NCBI GenBank assembly: GCA_032717465.1
Contig: CM064683.1
Span: 34,243,042-34,307,041 of the forward strand
DNA from: Coenobita brevimanus
Lineage: Eukaryota > Arthropoda > Malacostraca > Decapoda > Coenobitidae
Direction: 5' to 3'
DNA: 64,000 nt
The first letter of the stretch is position 1. Each line of letters starts with the position of its first letter. This document shows positions 12,063 through 23,515 of this stretch, piece after piece. The notes under the pieces are model-generated. The model was given only the letters and a program-made list of their open reading frames with translations. It did not search any database and was not told where the DNA came from. Position numbers and translations under genes: made by a program.

Positions 12063-12770
12063 TGACAAAGTCAAAGGAGGGTGTTGTTATCACTGGGATC
12101 GATACGTGTCCGTCCGTAGAGCTGGGCGGCAGGGCGGCTGGCCGGGCATAGAGATTTCGATTCCGGGCCAGAACTCAGAAAGCATTCATTATAGAGTCAT
12201 GAAATTTCACATAGATGTACCTTATAGTGAACTGCTGCCTTTTGATAGGTAGAATGCTGTGTCTTAAGTAGCTTCCTTTGTTTATAATGAAGAAATAAAA
12301 GAAAAAAAAAAGTCTTTTCCAGACTAGGACTCACAAACTAATACAGGTACAGGCTTCAAGCCTTCCAGGCATATGTGTTAATATGCCTCCTGGTGCTTTT
12401 TGGTAGTTAGAATGCCATGAGACTATATAATGTTACGAAATTGCAAAAATACATAAAACTGATAATTTTAATTCAGTTTTCTTTTAAAACTTTGCAACTA
12501 TTATACCTTGGATGCAGAAATTGTACATGATAAATGATTTTATGAATATCTAATTATGTACGAAGTTTCATGGCTGTACCTGTTCAGTAATCACAAATTC
12601 ATTATTACCATAGATAAATTACTGAAATTTTTAAGTTTTAATGCGTCTGTTATACGAAAGGGGATGACGGCGGTGAGGGCCGCTATGCGGTTGGTTAGCT
12701 GCGCAGTGAGGTAGGTGGTATGTGCTTGATCAGATGGAGAATTGCAACAGCGTAGCGTTGCGTATGTTTG
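12063..12770. other. Non-coding AT-rich DNA with possible repeat remnant
   Basis: The piece at about 12090-12300 (GATTCCGGGCCAGAACTCAG, then a CATGAAATTTCACATAGATG block) has the style of the RepA/RepB non-autonomous repeats, but I see no second copy here. No gene supported. Confidence 0.5.
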
Positions 12771-13560
12771 TATTCTTCATGCTTCTCCCTTTCTGTTTCT
12801 ACTGATCTTCTCTTTCCCACACCTCTTGTTTCTCTTCCTCTTGCTGTCCTCCAGAACAAGACACGCAGCATGGCGGTGTATTAAATATCTTAACTTCCTG
12901 CAGCGTTTCCTTTATTCTCTTGATTATCCCTCAGTCGACTTCCTACACCTTATTCAGACTCTCACCTTTTACCTCTTTTAACAATTGAGTATTGTTTCTC
13001 TTTCACTTTATCTTTCACTCTCTTTTCTTTGTTTCCTCTCTCTCTCTCTCTCTCTCTTCTCATTTCACCCTTCCCTCTCCCTTTCTTTTCTCTCTACCTT
13101 CCACAACCTTTCCTCCTTGCCTTCCGTACTCCCCCTCCTCTCCTCCCCCCCTTTCTCCTCGGTTTCTGCTGCTTTCTTTCTTCGCTCCTCCATTCTCTCC
13201 TTTATTTTCTTGTCCCCTCCTTCACTCTTTTCTCCCTCGTCACTTCGAGTCCTTCAACTCCTCTTCCCTAACGTTCCCTCTGTTCTCTCCCCTTTCTTCC
13301 CTTTCCAGTTCTATTCCCTCTTCTCCGCTTTTTCCACTCTCCTTCTGTCCCCTCCCCTACCTGTTTCTTCCTCTTCCCCTAACCCTTTCACCTTTCATCT
13401 TTATCCATCACCGTCCTTCCTCCTTTCTTCTCCCTCTCTTTCCCCTATCTTGCTCTCCTCCAAATCCTCTCCTTTTTACCTTGCCTTCCCCTCTTTTTCG
13501 ACTTTCCTAATCATCCTCCCTACTCATGATTACATCTTCCTGACCTCCATTCATGACTAT
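12771..13560 (+). repeat. Second polypyrimidine tract
   Basis: About 790 bp, plus strand rich in C and T, with (CT)n near 13038-13056. Overlapping Ser/Leu/Phe/Pro frames occur in several frames at once. Not coding. Confidence 0.85.
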
Positions 13561-13685
13561 TTGCAATTTTCGGGCGGCAAATATTGAACAGATGGGAAGG
13601 ATGTCGCAAGAGTGGATAGGGAAGAGTGAAGGGAGTAAATAGGGAGAAGCAAAACCTAGCAGTAGAAGGAAGAAAAAAATGAAAA

Positions 13686-13802
13686 GTAGTAGTAGCAGTA
13701 GTTTTTTGCAGTAGCAGTAGCAGCAGCAGTAGCAGTAGTAGTCGTGGCAGTCATAGTTATAATAGTAGTAGCAGTAGTAGTAGTAGTTGTTGTTGTTGTT
13801 GT
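13686..13802. repeat. (AGT)n/(GTT)n trinucleotide array
   Basis: AGTAGTAGC units followed by TTGTTGTTG. It forms the tail (in minus orientation: CAA then CTA) of the adjacent R3 copy. Confidence 0.9.
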
Positions 13803-13992
13803 TGCAACTCCAGGTTCATCTGGATGTAAACCCCGTGAACATCAGGCTGATGTTGCCCTTCACTTGCAGTCCTTCATTCTTTTTTACGAGGAACAGAGAG
13901 AGAGAGAGAGAGAGAGAGTTGAAGGACGTTTGTATACCCGGACAGTGGAGCCACCTGGGCATATCCCTGACACCACGTGAAGACCCCCCTCT
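13803..13992 (-). mobile_element. SINE-like element R3, copy with internal (GA)n
   Basis: On the minus strand it ends GGGTTTACATCCAGATGAA then CCTGGAGTTGCAACAACAAC, the R3 end. Upstream is the GTGGTGTCAGGGATATGCC segment that is also recognisable at 32780-32850. An internal (GA)n array at 13895-13918 interrupts it. Confidence 0.65.
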
Positions 13993-15560
13993 TCAGCACT
14001 AGGAGTGATTTAAAAAGTATGTGAATAAACCTAGGATGAGGATAATATATAATCACATAAATCGTGGACAGAAGAGGCATGGAAAGAAAGAGACACTGGC
14101 ATGTATAAAGAGGGAAAACATTATGGTAAACAAAGATAACGGACATTAGGATGGAAAAAAAATAAAGTGACATCGTGAAGGTTAGGGAAAATCGAGACGA
14201 AGAAAAATGTATGGGAAAGACATACTGTAAAGTAGGTGAGTCTATGAGGGAGGTTAATGAAACTTGCTAGAGCGAAAGAAAAGAATAGGCAATGGAACAA
14301 AGTAAGTGAGTACTCGTATATGAAGGAGGTTAATGTGTTACGCAAGATCGAAGGGGGATCATTTCTGAGGAGGGACAGAAATGCATGGGGAGAACCACAA
14401 ACAGAGTGTATACGGTATAGTGGAATCATTATTAAGAAAATGGCAACAAAACAAGATGAAGAGATACAGTGCCAGGTAGAAATTACGCCCACATATCAAG
14501 GTAACGTAATATGAGGATACAACATCGATCTGACTCAAACCATCCTGAGGTTCAGATCATTTATCTTCACGATATACACAGGTTCAGTATGAAGATATAT
14601 TTCTATTGATTTAATCGATTCACAGAAGTGTGATACCAAATGTCATATTTTAAACTTAATATGAGGTTTCGTAGCACCTGTCCCATAGCGATTTGTTTTA
14701 CACACTACAGCTAATCATTCTTTGTTATTTATATTGTTTTTTTATTCGTTTGTTTTAACAGGGCTTGCATTAATTGCACTGAAAAGACAACTGAGATGCA
14801 GCGTGCAGAATAACGCCTAATGGAGGAATTGTTATAAAACTTTCTATGCCACTTGAAATACAACCTCGCACCCATAAAGTAGCTTAATGTATGGAGGAAA
14901 CTGGTGAGACGCTCAGGGAAAACGAGGGGTTATTACTGAGTAGGGACGGCATTGCTGAAAGAGAACCCATTGTTTGAGAGTCGACGAGGAGGGGTAAATA
15001 CTAGTACAGGGTGAGAAGTGATGATGAGGATAGAGATTAGGAAAGTTTATCGAGGAGTGTTGTATCGTGCAGTTAGGTGTCGTTACTGAGTAGACACAAA
15101 TGCCTGGAGGGGAATCACTTATGGGAGTCGAGAGAGAAGAGAAGTTTCTACAGGGAGTAAGGTGACAGAAGCTGATGTTAAACAGTGTATGAAGTAGGAC
15201 GATGTGTCGAACGAACTGCTATGATAATGTTATATAAAGTTTCAATTATTTAGGCATGATTGTCCATAAGCACAGGTAACTTTATTATTTCATATAGTGA
15301 GTGTAAAGGAAGTAGAATTACAAAGACAACATTCTTGGAAAAAGGCAGGACAATATATGAGGGAGGGGAATGTGCCGTACAGGGAAGCGGAGTCTTTGAT
15401 GAATAGGGATATAAATGCCTGGGCTTACTTTTTTCAAGGAGCCCTCACGGAATGCAATATAAGATGATAGATAGGTCGCAAACAGGCAAGACCGACAGCA
15501 GAGAGAAAATACGAAAAAATCACTTCAGAAATGAGATGCAGAAATCATTAGTTATTCAGA
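13993..15560. other. Purine-leaning non-coding DNA with a loose ~75-bp repeated motif
   Basis: No gene supported. A degenerate motif around GAGTAGGGACAGAAATGC with CTGGGG/ATGGGG after it recurs near 14365-14400, 14935-14960, 15090-15110 and 15400-15425. Confidence 0.4.
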
Positions 15561-15852
15561 AACACGGTAGAAGAAAGGGTATGGGAGAGAATGAGGGACG
15601 GAGAAGGACAAGGCAAGGAGGGTCAGGGAATGGGGACTGTGGAAGGATTAGGGAGGTAAAGGGAGGAATAAAACGGTTGGGGAGGGTTTCATGCCAGAGG
15701 AAACGTTAGGGAGGGACGAGGAATGAAATAACTGAATGGGTATGGGATGGTCGGAGAGGAAATAGAAGGGCTGGGAAAAGAAAGGGAGGGAAGATGCTGT
15801 GGAAGGGTTACACAGAGAAGGGAAGGACGGTAAGTTTGGGAATGCCAGAGAC

Positions 15853-15892
<40 letters not shown>

Positions 15893-16195
15893 GTTTGGGA
15901 GGGTTGAGAGGGAAGTGAAAGGCTGGGGAAGTGTGTGAGGGAAGTAGAACTTTGGGGAAAGGTGAGACGGAGGTGGAAGGTTGCGGAGTGTGAGAGGGAG
16001 GTACAGGACTATGGAAGCGTGAGAGGGAGGTGGAGGGTTGGGGAAGTGTTCCTGGGAGGTGGAAGGTTGAGTAAGTTCGAGAGGGAGGCGGAATGTAAGG
16101 AATTGTGAGAAGGATGGATAGAGTAGAGATGGGAGATGGGAGAGTAAGGGAGGGAAGGGGAGGGAAAGAAGAGGAGGACTTTCGGGGCGTTGGAT
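15561..16195. repeat. Purine-rich tract with (GA)n and 29-bp minisatellite
   Basis: The plus strand is mainly A and G. A (GA)n array lies at 15855-15890. From about 15890 to 16110 a 29-bp unit repeats, for example GCGTGAGAGGGAGGTGGAG followed by GGTTGGGGAA, with several adjacent diverged copies. A Pro/Ser frame on the minus strand results from the repeats. Confidence 0.75.
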
Positions 16196-17374
16196 AGAAC
16201 TTTGTGGATTCGTGCGTGTGAAACACTAGACGCGGAGTTAACAGCGCCTGCCTATGACGGGGCTTGCACCACACTTTCTTTTTTAATCCTTTTACCATTT
16301 TTCATTACGGTGAGGTTATTTAATAATTTACTAATGCTGCTACTAGACGATTTAATCTTTTTCGAGAATCTTGTAGAATTTGAGGGGACTGATACAGTCT
16401 TAATTATTCCCTTCAGTGTCAGAGGTCTTTCCTGTGTTCAATAAAATCGTCCGGTGTTTGCATGAAGTAAATATAAGATATATCAGATTTAAGTGGTTAA
16501 TTCATCCAATTCAGTAATTTCATATATCGTTTTATTATTGCTACTAACAAACAACATTATTCGCTTTGGACAGATCCTTAGTAATGAAGAGGTTAATAAA
16601 TGCTCCAACTTCTCTTCTTCAGACGTTTTTCCTAATATGACGTAATTCGACTAGAGACAGCAAGGATGAAGTGAAGAACATAACCTGAGTTTGATCTCTG
16701 AACAGTTCACGAAACCTTTATGTAAGGTCTCAGTTACTCCCGTTTTGTCACATATAAAAGTGAAAAAGCCCTGAATTTGCAAAGTGAGGGTGGTGTTTCA
16801 AAGTCTGGGAGAATGTTCATGTAATGCCTTCATGTCGTTCACTCCTAGATGTGCTTGCTTTTCCTGTACCAACAGAGTATTACTCGTACATGAGCATGTT
16901 TACTTTATCCCAACACTTGTTCCCGCTCCTAAAATTCATTGCCTCATTGCCTATTCTTTTCTCATGCTCTCTCCTTCCTGCTAGGTTAACGGCAAGCCTC
17001 ACAGCAGTTTTAGGTGCTTTCATTGTTGGATGTACATTGTTTATGTACTCATGCTGATACAGCTATTTGTACTCAAAGTTATCCAAAATGACAACCTCCT
17101 AATGTCTGGTACAAGGTTCTTTGATGGCATAGGGATGAATTTTCAAAATAAAAATTCAAGCAAGCAGAATCCCTTATTTTGTGAAGATCCATGAGAAAAG
17201 TAAACATATCAAATTTCATTCAAATCAAGTTACGTCTAGAGGCTGCACACACTAATAAGTGAGTCCACAAAATGGTTAAAATAATATAATTGTTTGCAGT
17301 GCAAAAATAATATATTGAGGTAACCAGTGGTTTTAGATAAACAACGAAATAACAACACGATACAATACACCTCC
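16196..17374. other. Unique non-coding DNA with dispersed-repeat copies
   Basis: No gene supported. Contains dispersed short-repeat copies at about 16430-16455 (CAATAAAATCGTCCGG) and a weaker one near 16620-16665. Confidence 0.6.
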
Positions 17375-19304
17375 AGTCATTGTGACTTAAAACTGGTTTT
17401 GGGGGCTGTCGGACAATCTTTTCGATGTTCCTCAACAATTTGAAGCATGAACTGGATCTGCTCTTCTTTCCGAGTTCTGCCAGCCTTTGTGAAGGTTTGA
17501 ATGAACGCTACGCCTCGCTCTGCAACGTCGTTCACTACATTCAGGCATTCCACCCTGGCCATTGCTGAACAAAAACTAGTTATTTTCCCAGTTTAATAGG
17601 TCCTCTTGCAGGTAATCAACCGGGATGTAAAGGAGAGTGAACAACTTGTATGTACTGGAAGAGCAGAAGTCTCCCAGTGTCATTCCTTGTGGATCTGGTA
17701 CAGAAACTCGTCAGGGAGGATCTACTGACCCTTCAACAGGAGTTCATATTTTCCACCATATTTCGTTTTCATTGTCATCATTTGCAGGATCAAATAGTGA
17801 CAGTCCCACGTTCATCTCACTGAGGTACCAGAGGTGCCTATTAAAGCTCCTGTACCCAGAGATGTTGGTTTCTTAAAGCTCTTGAAGGAGGGAAAGGTAG
17901 CATCGTGGAGCTCTTGCTACTTCTCATGCTGATAATCACGGAAGGAAGTATTATTGGGCGACAAACAGGGCTAAGTCCCACAAGCCAGAAATCAGGCGAT
18001 CAACCTTGCTTTGCTCACTAAAACTTGAAGGACATTGGTTCATATACAACCTGAACTGGGATCTGAAGGTCCAGATCTTGAAAGAGTAGTTTACACGTGC
18101 CATCCAGCATGCTCAGTGCAGAGTGCCTTGTGCCATGAACTATGGATACCGTCGGCCATGAGGTATTCCTCCCAGGAAAAAAATTACAGTTTCAAGAAAC
18201 TCTTTGTAATCATCTCTGGGATGTTTCAGAAATAAGAGGACCTATGCTTCTTGAACAACTTCTTCTGCCCGTGGACTGATCACGATGACCGTATTCTCGT
18301 CGTCCACTGCAGTGCAGTATTCACTAAAGTTCACATGGGTCCTTTGAAACTGTGAGCAACAAGGGAGGAAAATGATGCTCCCAGAAGCAGTTCAAAAACG
18401 TGATATCGGCATGCTAAGTATACACCTGAGAGCTTGCTTCAGTTGCACGCATACTCTTCCATAAATGCCGATGTTGACAGCTGTTGTGTCAAATCAAACT
18501 GCTTTTTTATTTTGGTGTCAAGATCCCAGACTCTGATACACTCGAAGGTAGCACCTATTGTCACTGCTGCCTTGGAGCAAGACAATTTTGGAATGGCGAG
18601 GATCTTAGTTACGCTGTCTCCAGTGACAAAGATGGGTAATTGGTCAGACTTGTTTCTTCCCGTTAGGTACGGCATTAATTTCTTTTCCTAATGGAGCACA
18701 AACGGGCATTTAGGCTTGTAGGACTCTCTGATCTCAGTTCTGCGAGCTGATCTGCATTTGTATCAGATGGAACTATTAGTGCTGGGACTCTCAGCAATTG
18801 TACTCGTGTCATAACCCATTTGCTCTGCAAACGGGTCACTCATTTGGCTGTGGTCCAATGCCATGGTGACTTTAGTGCTCATTGCCACTGTTCTGTGTCA
18901 CCATTTACGAGTGTGCAGTGCTGAAGATTCTTCATTTTGCTGGGGTGGTTGCCCTGCTTTCAGAACTTGCTTTGTCACTCAGAGGTTGATGACTCTAAAA
19001 CAGCATTAGCAGAGGCAGCTTCTATATCACATGCATGCTTCACCTTCCGCTTATATTCTTGTGCAATTCTTTTGAAGACCTTCTCGACATTCTTGGCTAT
19101 CTTCTTGTCGACATTGCCAATTTTGCCTCTTCGACCCGTCTCCCTCTGAGCATGCAGAAAGTCCTTGTCTTCCTGAACTTTTATCATAGTTAAGGCATCT
19201 TGTTGAGCAAGGTCGAAAAGGTTGTTTAGGCTAGACTTCAACGTTGGATGGTATTTCAATTTATCTGCGTTTTCAGCAAAATAGTCTTCATCAAACACCG
19301 CCAT
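17375..19304 (-). pseudogene. Decayed transposase-like (RNase H-fold type) pseudogene
   Basis: A minus-strand coding relic broken by many stops and frameshifts, read from 19304 towards 17375. Preserved blocks, N to C: a Lys-rich start MAVFDEDYFAENADKLKYH with 109 open codons (19304-18975); LPIFVTGDSVTKILAIPKL (about 18640-18580); FDTTAVNIG (18493-18467), whose Asp sits where this family has a candidate catalytic Asp; ACRYHVFELLLG (about 18410-18375); RDDYKEFLE (18217-18188) followed by a degraded FFLGG; and VVNDVAERGVAFIQ with EEQIQFMLQIVEEHR at the C-terminal end (17540-17420). I recognise these blocks as an abundant unnamed multicopy arthropod/cnidarian protein family, probably a transposase with an RNase H-like core. 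Segments between blocks are read from shifting frames, so no functional product is expected. The mobile-element origin is inference; homology to the multicopy family is fairly secure. Confidence 0.75.
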
Positions 19305-19377
19305 TATTCATGAAGTTTCTTGACGTACTTTTTGACTTCGTGAAGATGCTGTCTTTTTGAACGATGAGGACATCTGA

Positions 19378-19380
<3 letters not shown>

Positions 19381-19473
<93 letters not shown>
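19381..19473. repeat. (TA)n microsatellite, 93 bp
   Basis: Uninterrupted TA dinucleotides immediately next to the 3' end of an R2 element. Confidence 0.98.
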
Positions 19474-19476
<3 letters not shown>

Positions 19477-19977
19477 CCAATCCTACATTGCCCCATGAGG
19501 AGCGTAGGAGTCCGGGGCTAGGCAGTTGGTCCCGACAATTAAGATGAGAGTGACCAGCCTCACTCATCCCTGAGTGGCATTACATGAGCAATCAACCCCA
19601 ACCATTCCTTGGATATAAACCTTCACCGGCTCAATCCGATTGGAGCACAATAATTACCCACTAAACCACCAGGCGCCAAAATTTGGTTATATGGTTACCA
19701 CTCAGCGTAGTAAATGGTTTCCTGGTGTACAGGAAACCATTTGGCTTGTCACTCAGTGCAGAGTCACCCACAGACAGAAGGAAGAGGTTAGAATGAAGGA
19801 AGGAAAGACAGAAGAGGGAGTGTAAAGTTACCCGTAGACAGAAGGACAAGGATAGAATGAAGGAACGTAAGACAGAAGAGTATGGAAGGAAAGAAGGATG
19901 GAGGAGAGGAAAGGGCAGACACCCGACAGCAGCACTACATCGAGTGAGTGGATGATGAGCGCCCCCACCTACCACTG
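19474..19977 (-). mobile_element. SINE-like element R2, longest copy, between two (TA)n arrays
   Basis: On the minus strand the element begins GTGGTAGGTGGGGGCGC and ends GCCTAGCCCCGGACTCC then a GATTGGATAA end. It contains an internal hairpin (19712-19742, AAATGGTTTCCTG stem of 13 bp with a 5-bp loop), a box A-like GGTTTAGTGGGTAATT and box B-like GGTTTATATCC. A purine-rich insertion with two 64-bp tandem copies lies at about 19766-19890. Both sides are (TA)n. Confidence 0.75.
19766..19893. repeat. 64-bp direct tandem duplication within R2
   Basis: Two copies of a unit beginning ACCCACAGACAGAAGGA and ACCCGTAGACAGAAGGA, each followed by TAGAATGAAGGAA and GACAGAAGAG. Confidence 0.8.
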
Positions 19978-19980
19978 ATA

Positions 19981-19985
<5 letters not shown>

Positions 19986-20023
<38 letters not shown>
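19986..20023. repeat. (TA)n microsatellite, 38 bp
   Basis: Uninterrupted TA dinucleotides on the 5' side of the R2 element (minus orientation). Confidence 0.97.
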
Positions 20024-20029
<6 letters not shown>

Positions 20030-20600
20030 ATTGCTTGTAAATGTAGGCATATTGTATAACCATAAGGTTTTAACTTGACTAGGATTTTCACTCAAATAGA
20101 CTACACTCACTGCTCTTACGTCTGAAGCTGGTGTGAGCAAAAAGGGAAAACTGCGGTATCTGTGGAGCCTGTAAAATATTTCACTATTTGAAAATAAAAA
20201 ATAAAAAATCCACGTGATTTATTTTCTCCAGGAACATCATATGTTTGGTTCTAACACCCATATTCTTCATATTCAATTTTTACAAGCACCCTACTGGTAC
20301 ACTTTTCACAAGACATCCTTCATATTTTCGTGTAGGGTTACACTGCGTGACTAAACCTCCTATGACACACCGCCATCAACCTGCATTTCTCACCAATCTA
20401 CAACTACAAAAACATTTTCGTTATTCTTCTGGAATGCTGGTAGACGTTGATGCAATATATGTGATGAAATGTTACCATGGTATGAATGTACAGTGCTTAC
20501 AAAAAGTATCCTTGCCCAGGGGATTGATGATTTCGCAATGAACGTTGTTGGCGGTTTGCTTTTTTTTCGTATAGCAAACACTTCTGAATGCTTATCAGTC
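20024..20600. other. Non-coding DNA
   Basis: AT-rich with short frames only. A CAGTGCTTACAAAAAGTATC word at 20491-20510 resembles some Tc1-type transposon ends, but no partner was found. Confidence 0.5.
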
Positions 20601-20601
20601 T

Positions 20602-20980
20602 CTCTATCTGTCAGTCTGTCTATCTGTCTATCTATCTATAGCCAGATGTCTTAATCAAGGAAAGGGTGGCCAGAAACGAATTGCCTACAATACATGTCAC
20701 CTTATCCTCCGCCATCGGCTGCCCTCTCTCCAGCTCATACCCTCTCACTTTTGCCTCCATCTCATCATGTCTGCCCCTTCCCTTCCTCATCTACCTCACT
20801 CACGTACACTCTCCTTGTCAGGCTCTCATTCTATTTTCTTTCCACATGGCCAACCATCTAATGATAGGTCTCCTAATGGTTTCTTGAACATCCATTTTAA
20901 TATCATATCGTTCCTTCACTTCCTCATTTATTTGCATATCTCTCCACGTAACTCCATATGCACCTTTCAAATCATTTACC
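20602..20980 (-). mobile_element. 5'-truncated LINE 3' end with (GATA)-type tail, copy 1
   Basis: Read on the minus strand, the C-terminal end of a reverse-transcriptase polyprotein: VTWRDMQINEEVKERYD, then degraded RRPIIRWLAMWKENR in place of the usual WxGHVERM motif, then RRVYVSEVDE. A short 3' UTR (CCTTAATC/TAAGACATC words) is followed by a GATAGATAGACAG tail (20602-20641 on plus). The same end is present at 21176-21515, 22434-22690 and 29788-30008, all minus. Confidence 0.8.
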
Positions 20981-21172
20981 ATTTCTCTCACTGTTGACTT
21001 GTGTCTTTCTAAAAAAAAGTCCAAGCAACACTTCCAAACGTTAAAGCGAGGATCACAGTTCTCATATGCAGCGACTTTATTTCACTTATTTCCACAATGT
21101 ACTGCATATCATTACTTGTCATAAATATCAATATATATTCTAATTTAATAGAAACAAAGACATGTACAGACA

Positions 21173-21515
21173 AAAATATCTATCTATTGCCAGACGCCTT
21201 AATCCCGTAAGGGGTGGCCACAAACAAATCGTCCCCATGTAGCCCTGTCCCCCACTATTTTACTGCCCTGCTCCCAGCTCACCCCCCCCCCTCATATACT
21301 TCTCCACTCCATCCCTCCATCTCATCCTTGGCCTCCACCTCACTCACATACACTCTCCTCGTCAGTCTCTTACTCACCATCCTCTCTACATGGCCAAGTC
21401 ACCTCAGTGTGTTTCTTCAAACGCTTCCAGTCACATCCACACCACAACGCTCCTTCACATCCTCATTGTCAGAGTGTCTCTCCATGTGAGTCCACAGTCT
21501 CCTCTCAGATAACTC
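21173..21515 (-). mobile_element. 5'-truncated LINE 3' end with (GATA)-type tail, copy 2
   Basis: Plus-strand sequence starts TATCTATCTATTGCCAGACG and continues TTAATCCCGTAAGGGGTGG, shared with the other three copies. The minus frame includes GLTWRDTLTMRM and then broken codons. Adjacent to an R2 copy starting at 21521. Confidence 0.8.
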
Positions 21516-21520
21516 ATTTT

Positions 21521-21735
21521 GTGGTAGGTGGGGTCGCCCATCATCCACCCACTTGGCGTAATGGTACTCTGTTTTTTTAAGGTAGCTCTACATTGAGTGG
21601 CAAGCCAAATGATTTCCTGTAAACCAGGAAAGCATTTACAACGCTGGGTGGTAACCTTATAACCAACCAACACGTGTTCCCTACGTGGCAACAAGTGGGT
21701 TGGCGGAGGATTAGTACCCCTCCCCGGAAAACAAC
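21521..21735 (+). mobile_element. SINE-like element R2, 5' half
   Basis: Begins GTGGTAGGTGGGGTCGCCC as in the 19474-19977 copy and continues CATTGAGTGGCAAGCCAAAT and GGTAACCTTATAACCA. The body after 21660 (CACGTGTTCCCTACGTGG) differs from the other copies, so either this is a subfamily with another 3' half or the copy is recombinant. Confidence 0.65.
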
Positions 21736-22433
21736 TAACTAAAAATACGAACAAGAAACATAAATATACTGCGGAATATTTTTAACATAGGAAACGTCGA
21801 AATATCTGAGACACGCTTTAGCTCAAATCATTCTTTTTGGTGACGGATTTTAAATTATATTCCAGTTACTAGAAAACGACTTCTCTGAACGACTTCCTGG
21901 AATCCCACTGAGAAAGAATTAACTGAGGCTACACCAAGTCCCTCCAGTTCGGAAAGTGTTCCCTAAGCTTAATAGAATCGCTTAATAGCAACAAACATTA
22001 ATCACAAAAGACAACTTCGTAGTGTGAAAGATAAAACTTTGGCTATGATTCGCTAGTTTTAAACACTCTTCAGACAGCACTGGAAAGATATACTTTACCC
22101 TCACTGTATCTCAGAGTTTCACAACGTTTGGTAAAGGGCTTCAATTAACTTATGTGAATTCGGTAATTTATGGAACTAATTCAAGCCTGACCGCTTCCTT
22201 ACAGCTGAATGTAGTCGCCTGATGACAGTCAGAACAAAAGATTAAGTGTCATGACTTACAGTACAGAGGTTTGTTCAGGTCAAAGCCCGGGACAAAGATT
22301 TGGAAACTGTTATTGAGGAAATTCAACAGATTTGGCCTGACGGACTATCTTGCGGTAAGAAGGGTCAATGAGGATCAGATCGAACAAAAACTGTAGTATC
22401 TTCTCAATAAACACTATTTCCGTATGTGGGTAT
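21736..22433. other. Non-coding DNA with dispersed-repeat copies
   Basis: No gene supported. Diverged copies of the dispersed short repeat occur near 21955-21985 (CTTAATAGAATCGC) and 22200-22225 (GCTGAATGTAGTCGCCTG). Confidence 0.55.
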
Positions 22434-22690
22434 AACTATCTATCTACTGTATCTATTGACAGACCCCTCAATCCCGTAATGGGTGGCCACAAACAAATCG
22501 CCTCCATGTCGCCCTGTCCAATGCCATTTCATTCCCATTCTCCCGGCTCACACCCCCCCTCTCTCATATACCTCTCCACTTCATCCCTCCATCTCATCCT
22601 CGGCCTAGCCCTCCCTCTCCCCCCCTCCACCTCACTCACATACACTCTCCTCGTTAGCCTCTCGCTCTCCATCCCCTCCACATGGCCAAA
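22434..22690 (-). mobile_element. 5'-truncated LINE 3' end with (GATA)-type tail, copy 3
   Basis: The best-preserved protein relic of the four. The minus strand encodes WFGHVEGMESERLTRRVYV then SEVEGGRGRARPRMRWRDEV and ERYMREGG. The GHVExM, RGRPRxRWRD-type block is characteristic of the C-terminus of RTE/CR1-like non-LTR retrotransposon polyproteins. The tail on the plus strand is CTATCTATCTACTGTATC. Confidence 0.85.
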
Positions 22691-22915
22691 CCATGTGGTA
22701 TAACCTTTTTCAAAATGTTTTGGTTGTTTTATGATAATAGGACATAATGAGTATGTACAGTAACATGTAGCTGTGTGTGCAACATGCATTAGTGTATATG
22801 TCATGAAGAGTTGCCTTTACTGTTAAAGGCTAATGAGATCTTACTAAACTAATAAGTAAAATCAAGCAGGTTCGGTCCTATACAAATGTAATGATACTGA
22901 TCAGGACTATAAAGG

Positions 22916-23140
22916 AAAGCATTATCATCAGCAGCAGCAACATCGTCGTCGTCTTCGGCGGCGGCGGCGGCGACGTCATCATTCTCATTTTTCCCACCAA
23001 TGGATGGGGTGAGGCAGAATCTAGAAACAAGGAAAGTTAAAGCAATAATGCAAGAGACCAGTCAACGGCATGAAATGCCCAAGACGATCTTTGACATATC
23101 ACTTAAGTCCCCAGCGTCTTGACTCCGTCTCACATGCCAG
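22916..23140 (-). mobile_element. SINE-like element R4, copy 1
   Basis: Shares TGGATGGGGTGAGG, ACAAGGAAAGTTAAAGCAATA, CCAGTCAACGG and GACTCCGTCTCACATGCC with 33293-33478. The plus-strand left end is an (ATC)/(AGC)/(GTC)/(GGC) trinucleotide array (22922-22980), which in minus orientation would be a trinucleotide tail. Non-coding. Confidence 0.55.
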
Positions 23141-23448
23141 ATAAACAGCACTTTTCTTATACCAGTTTTCTTTCTATCTCTACTTCACTTACAGTTGTCA
23201 GGTTGAGTCAGCCCGTAAACTATCAAGTTAAAAATGATGTGTGTGAAATCCTTGTCATGTGCTCCTCCTTGTATATCGTATATCAAAACAATTCAGTACC
23301 CTGTCAGTTCCCTTTATTCATGAACTTTCACACCTTGCTTTCTCACACACTCATTTTGCCATATCCATCTACTCGTACATTGTTTTCTGTTTACCACGTC
23401 TCCTCCCACCTTCAAAAACACTCATGTATACCCGTTACACCACTTACA

Positions 23449-23452
<4 letters not shown>
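23141..23452. other. Non-coding DNA
   Basis: Pyrimidine-leaning with short frames. Nothing recognised. Confidence 0.55.

Positions 23453-23513
<61 letters not shown>
23453..23513. repeat. (CT)n microsatellite, 61 bp
   Basis: Uninterrupted CT dinucleotides. Confidence 0.98.

Positions 23514-23515
<2 letters not shown>

Noticed and set aside
9421..12151. Several plus-strand frames of 190-390 codons
   Set aside because: They overlap each other in all three frames in a polypyrimidine tract and consist of Ser/Leu/Phe/Pro only. Composition explains them; there are no domain motifs.
20491..20516. Tc1-type transposon terminus
   Set aside because: CAGTGCTTACAAAAAGTATC resembles such ends, but no inverted partner or transposase relic was found within a plausible distance.
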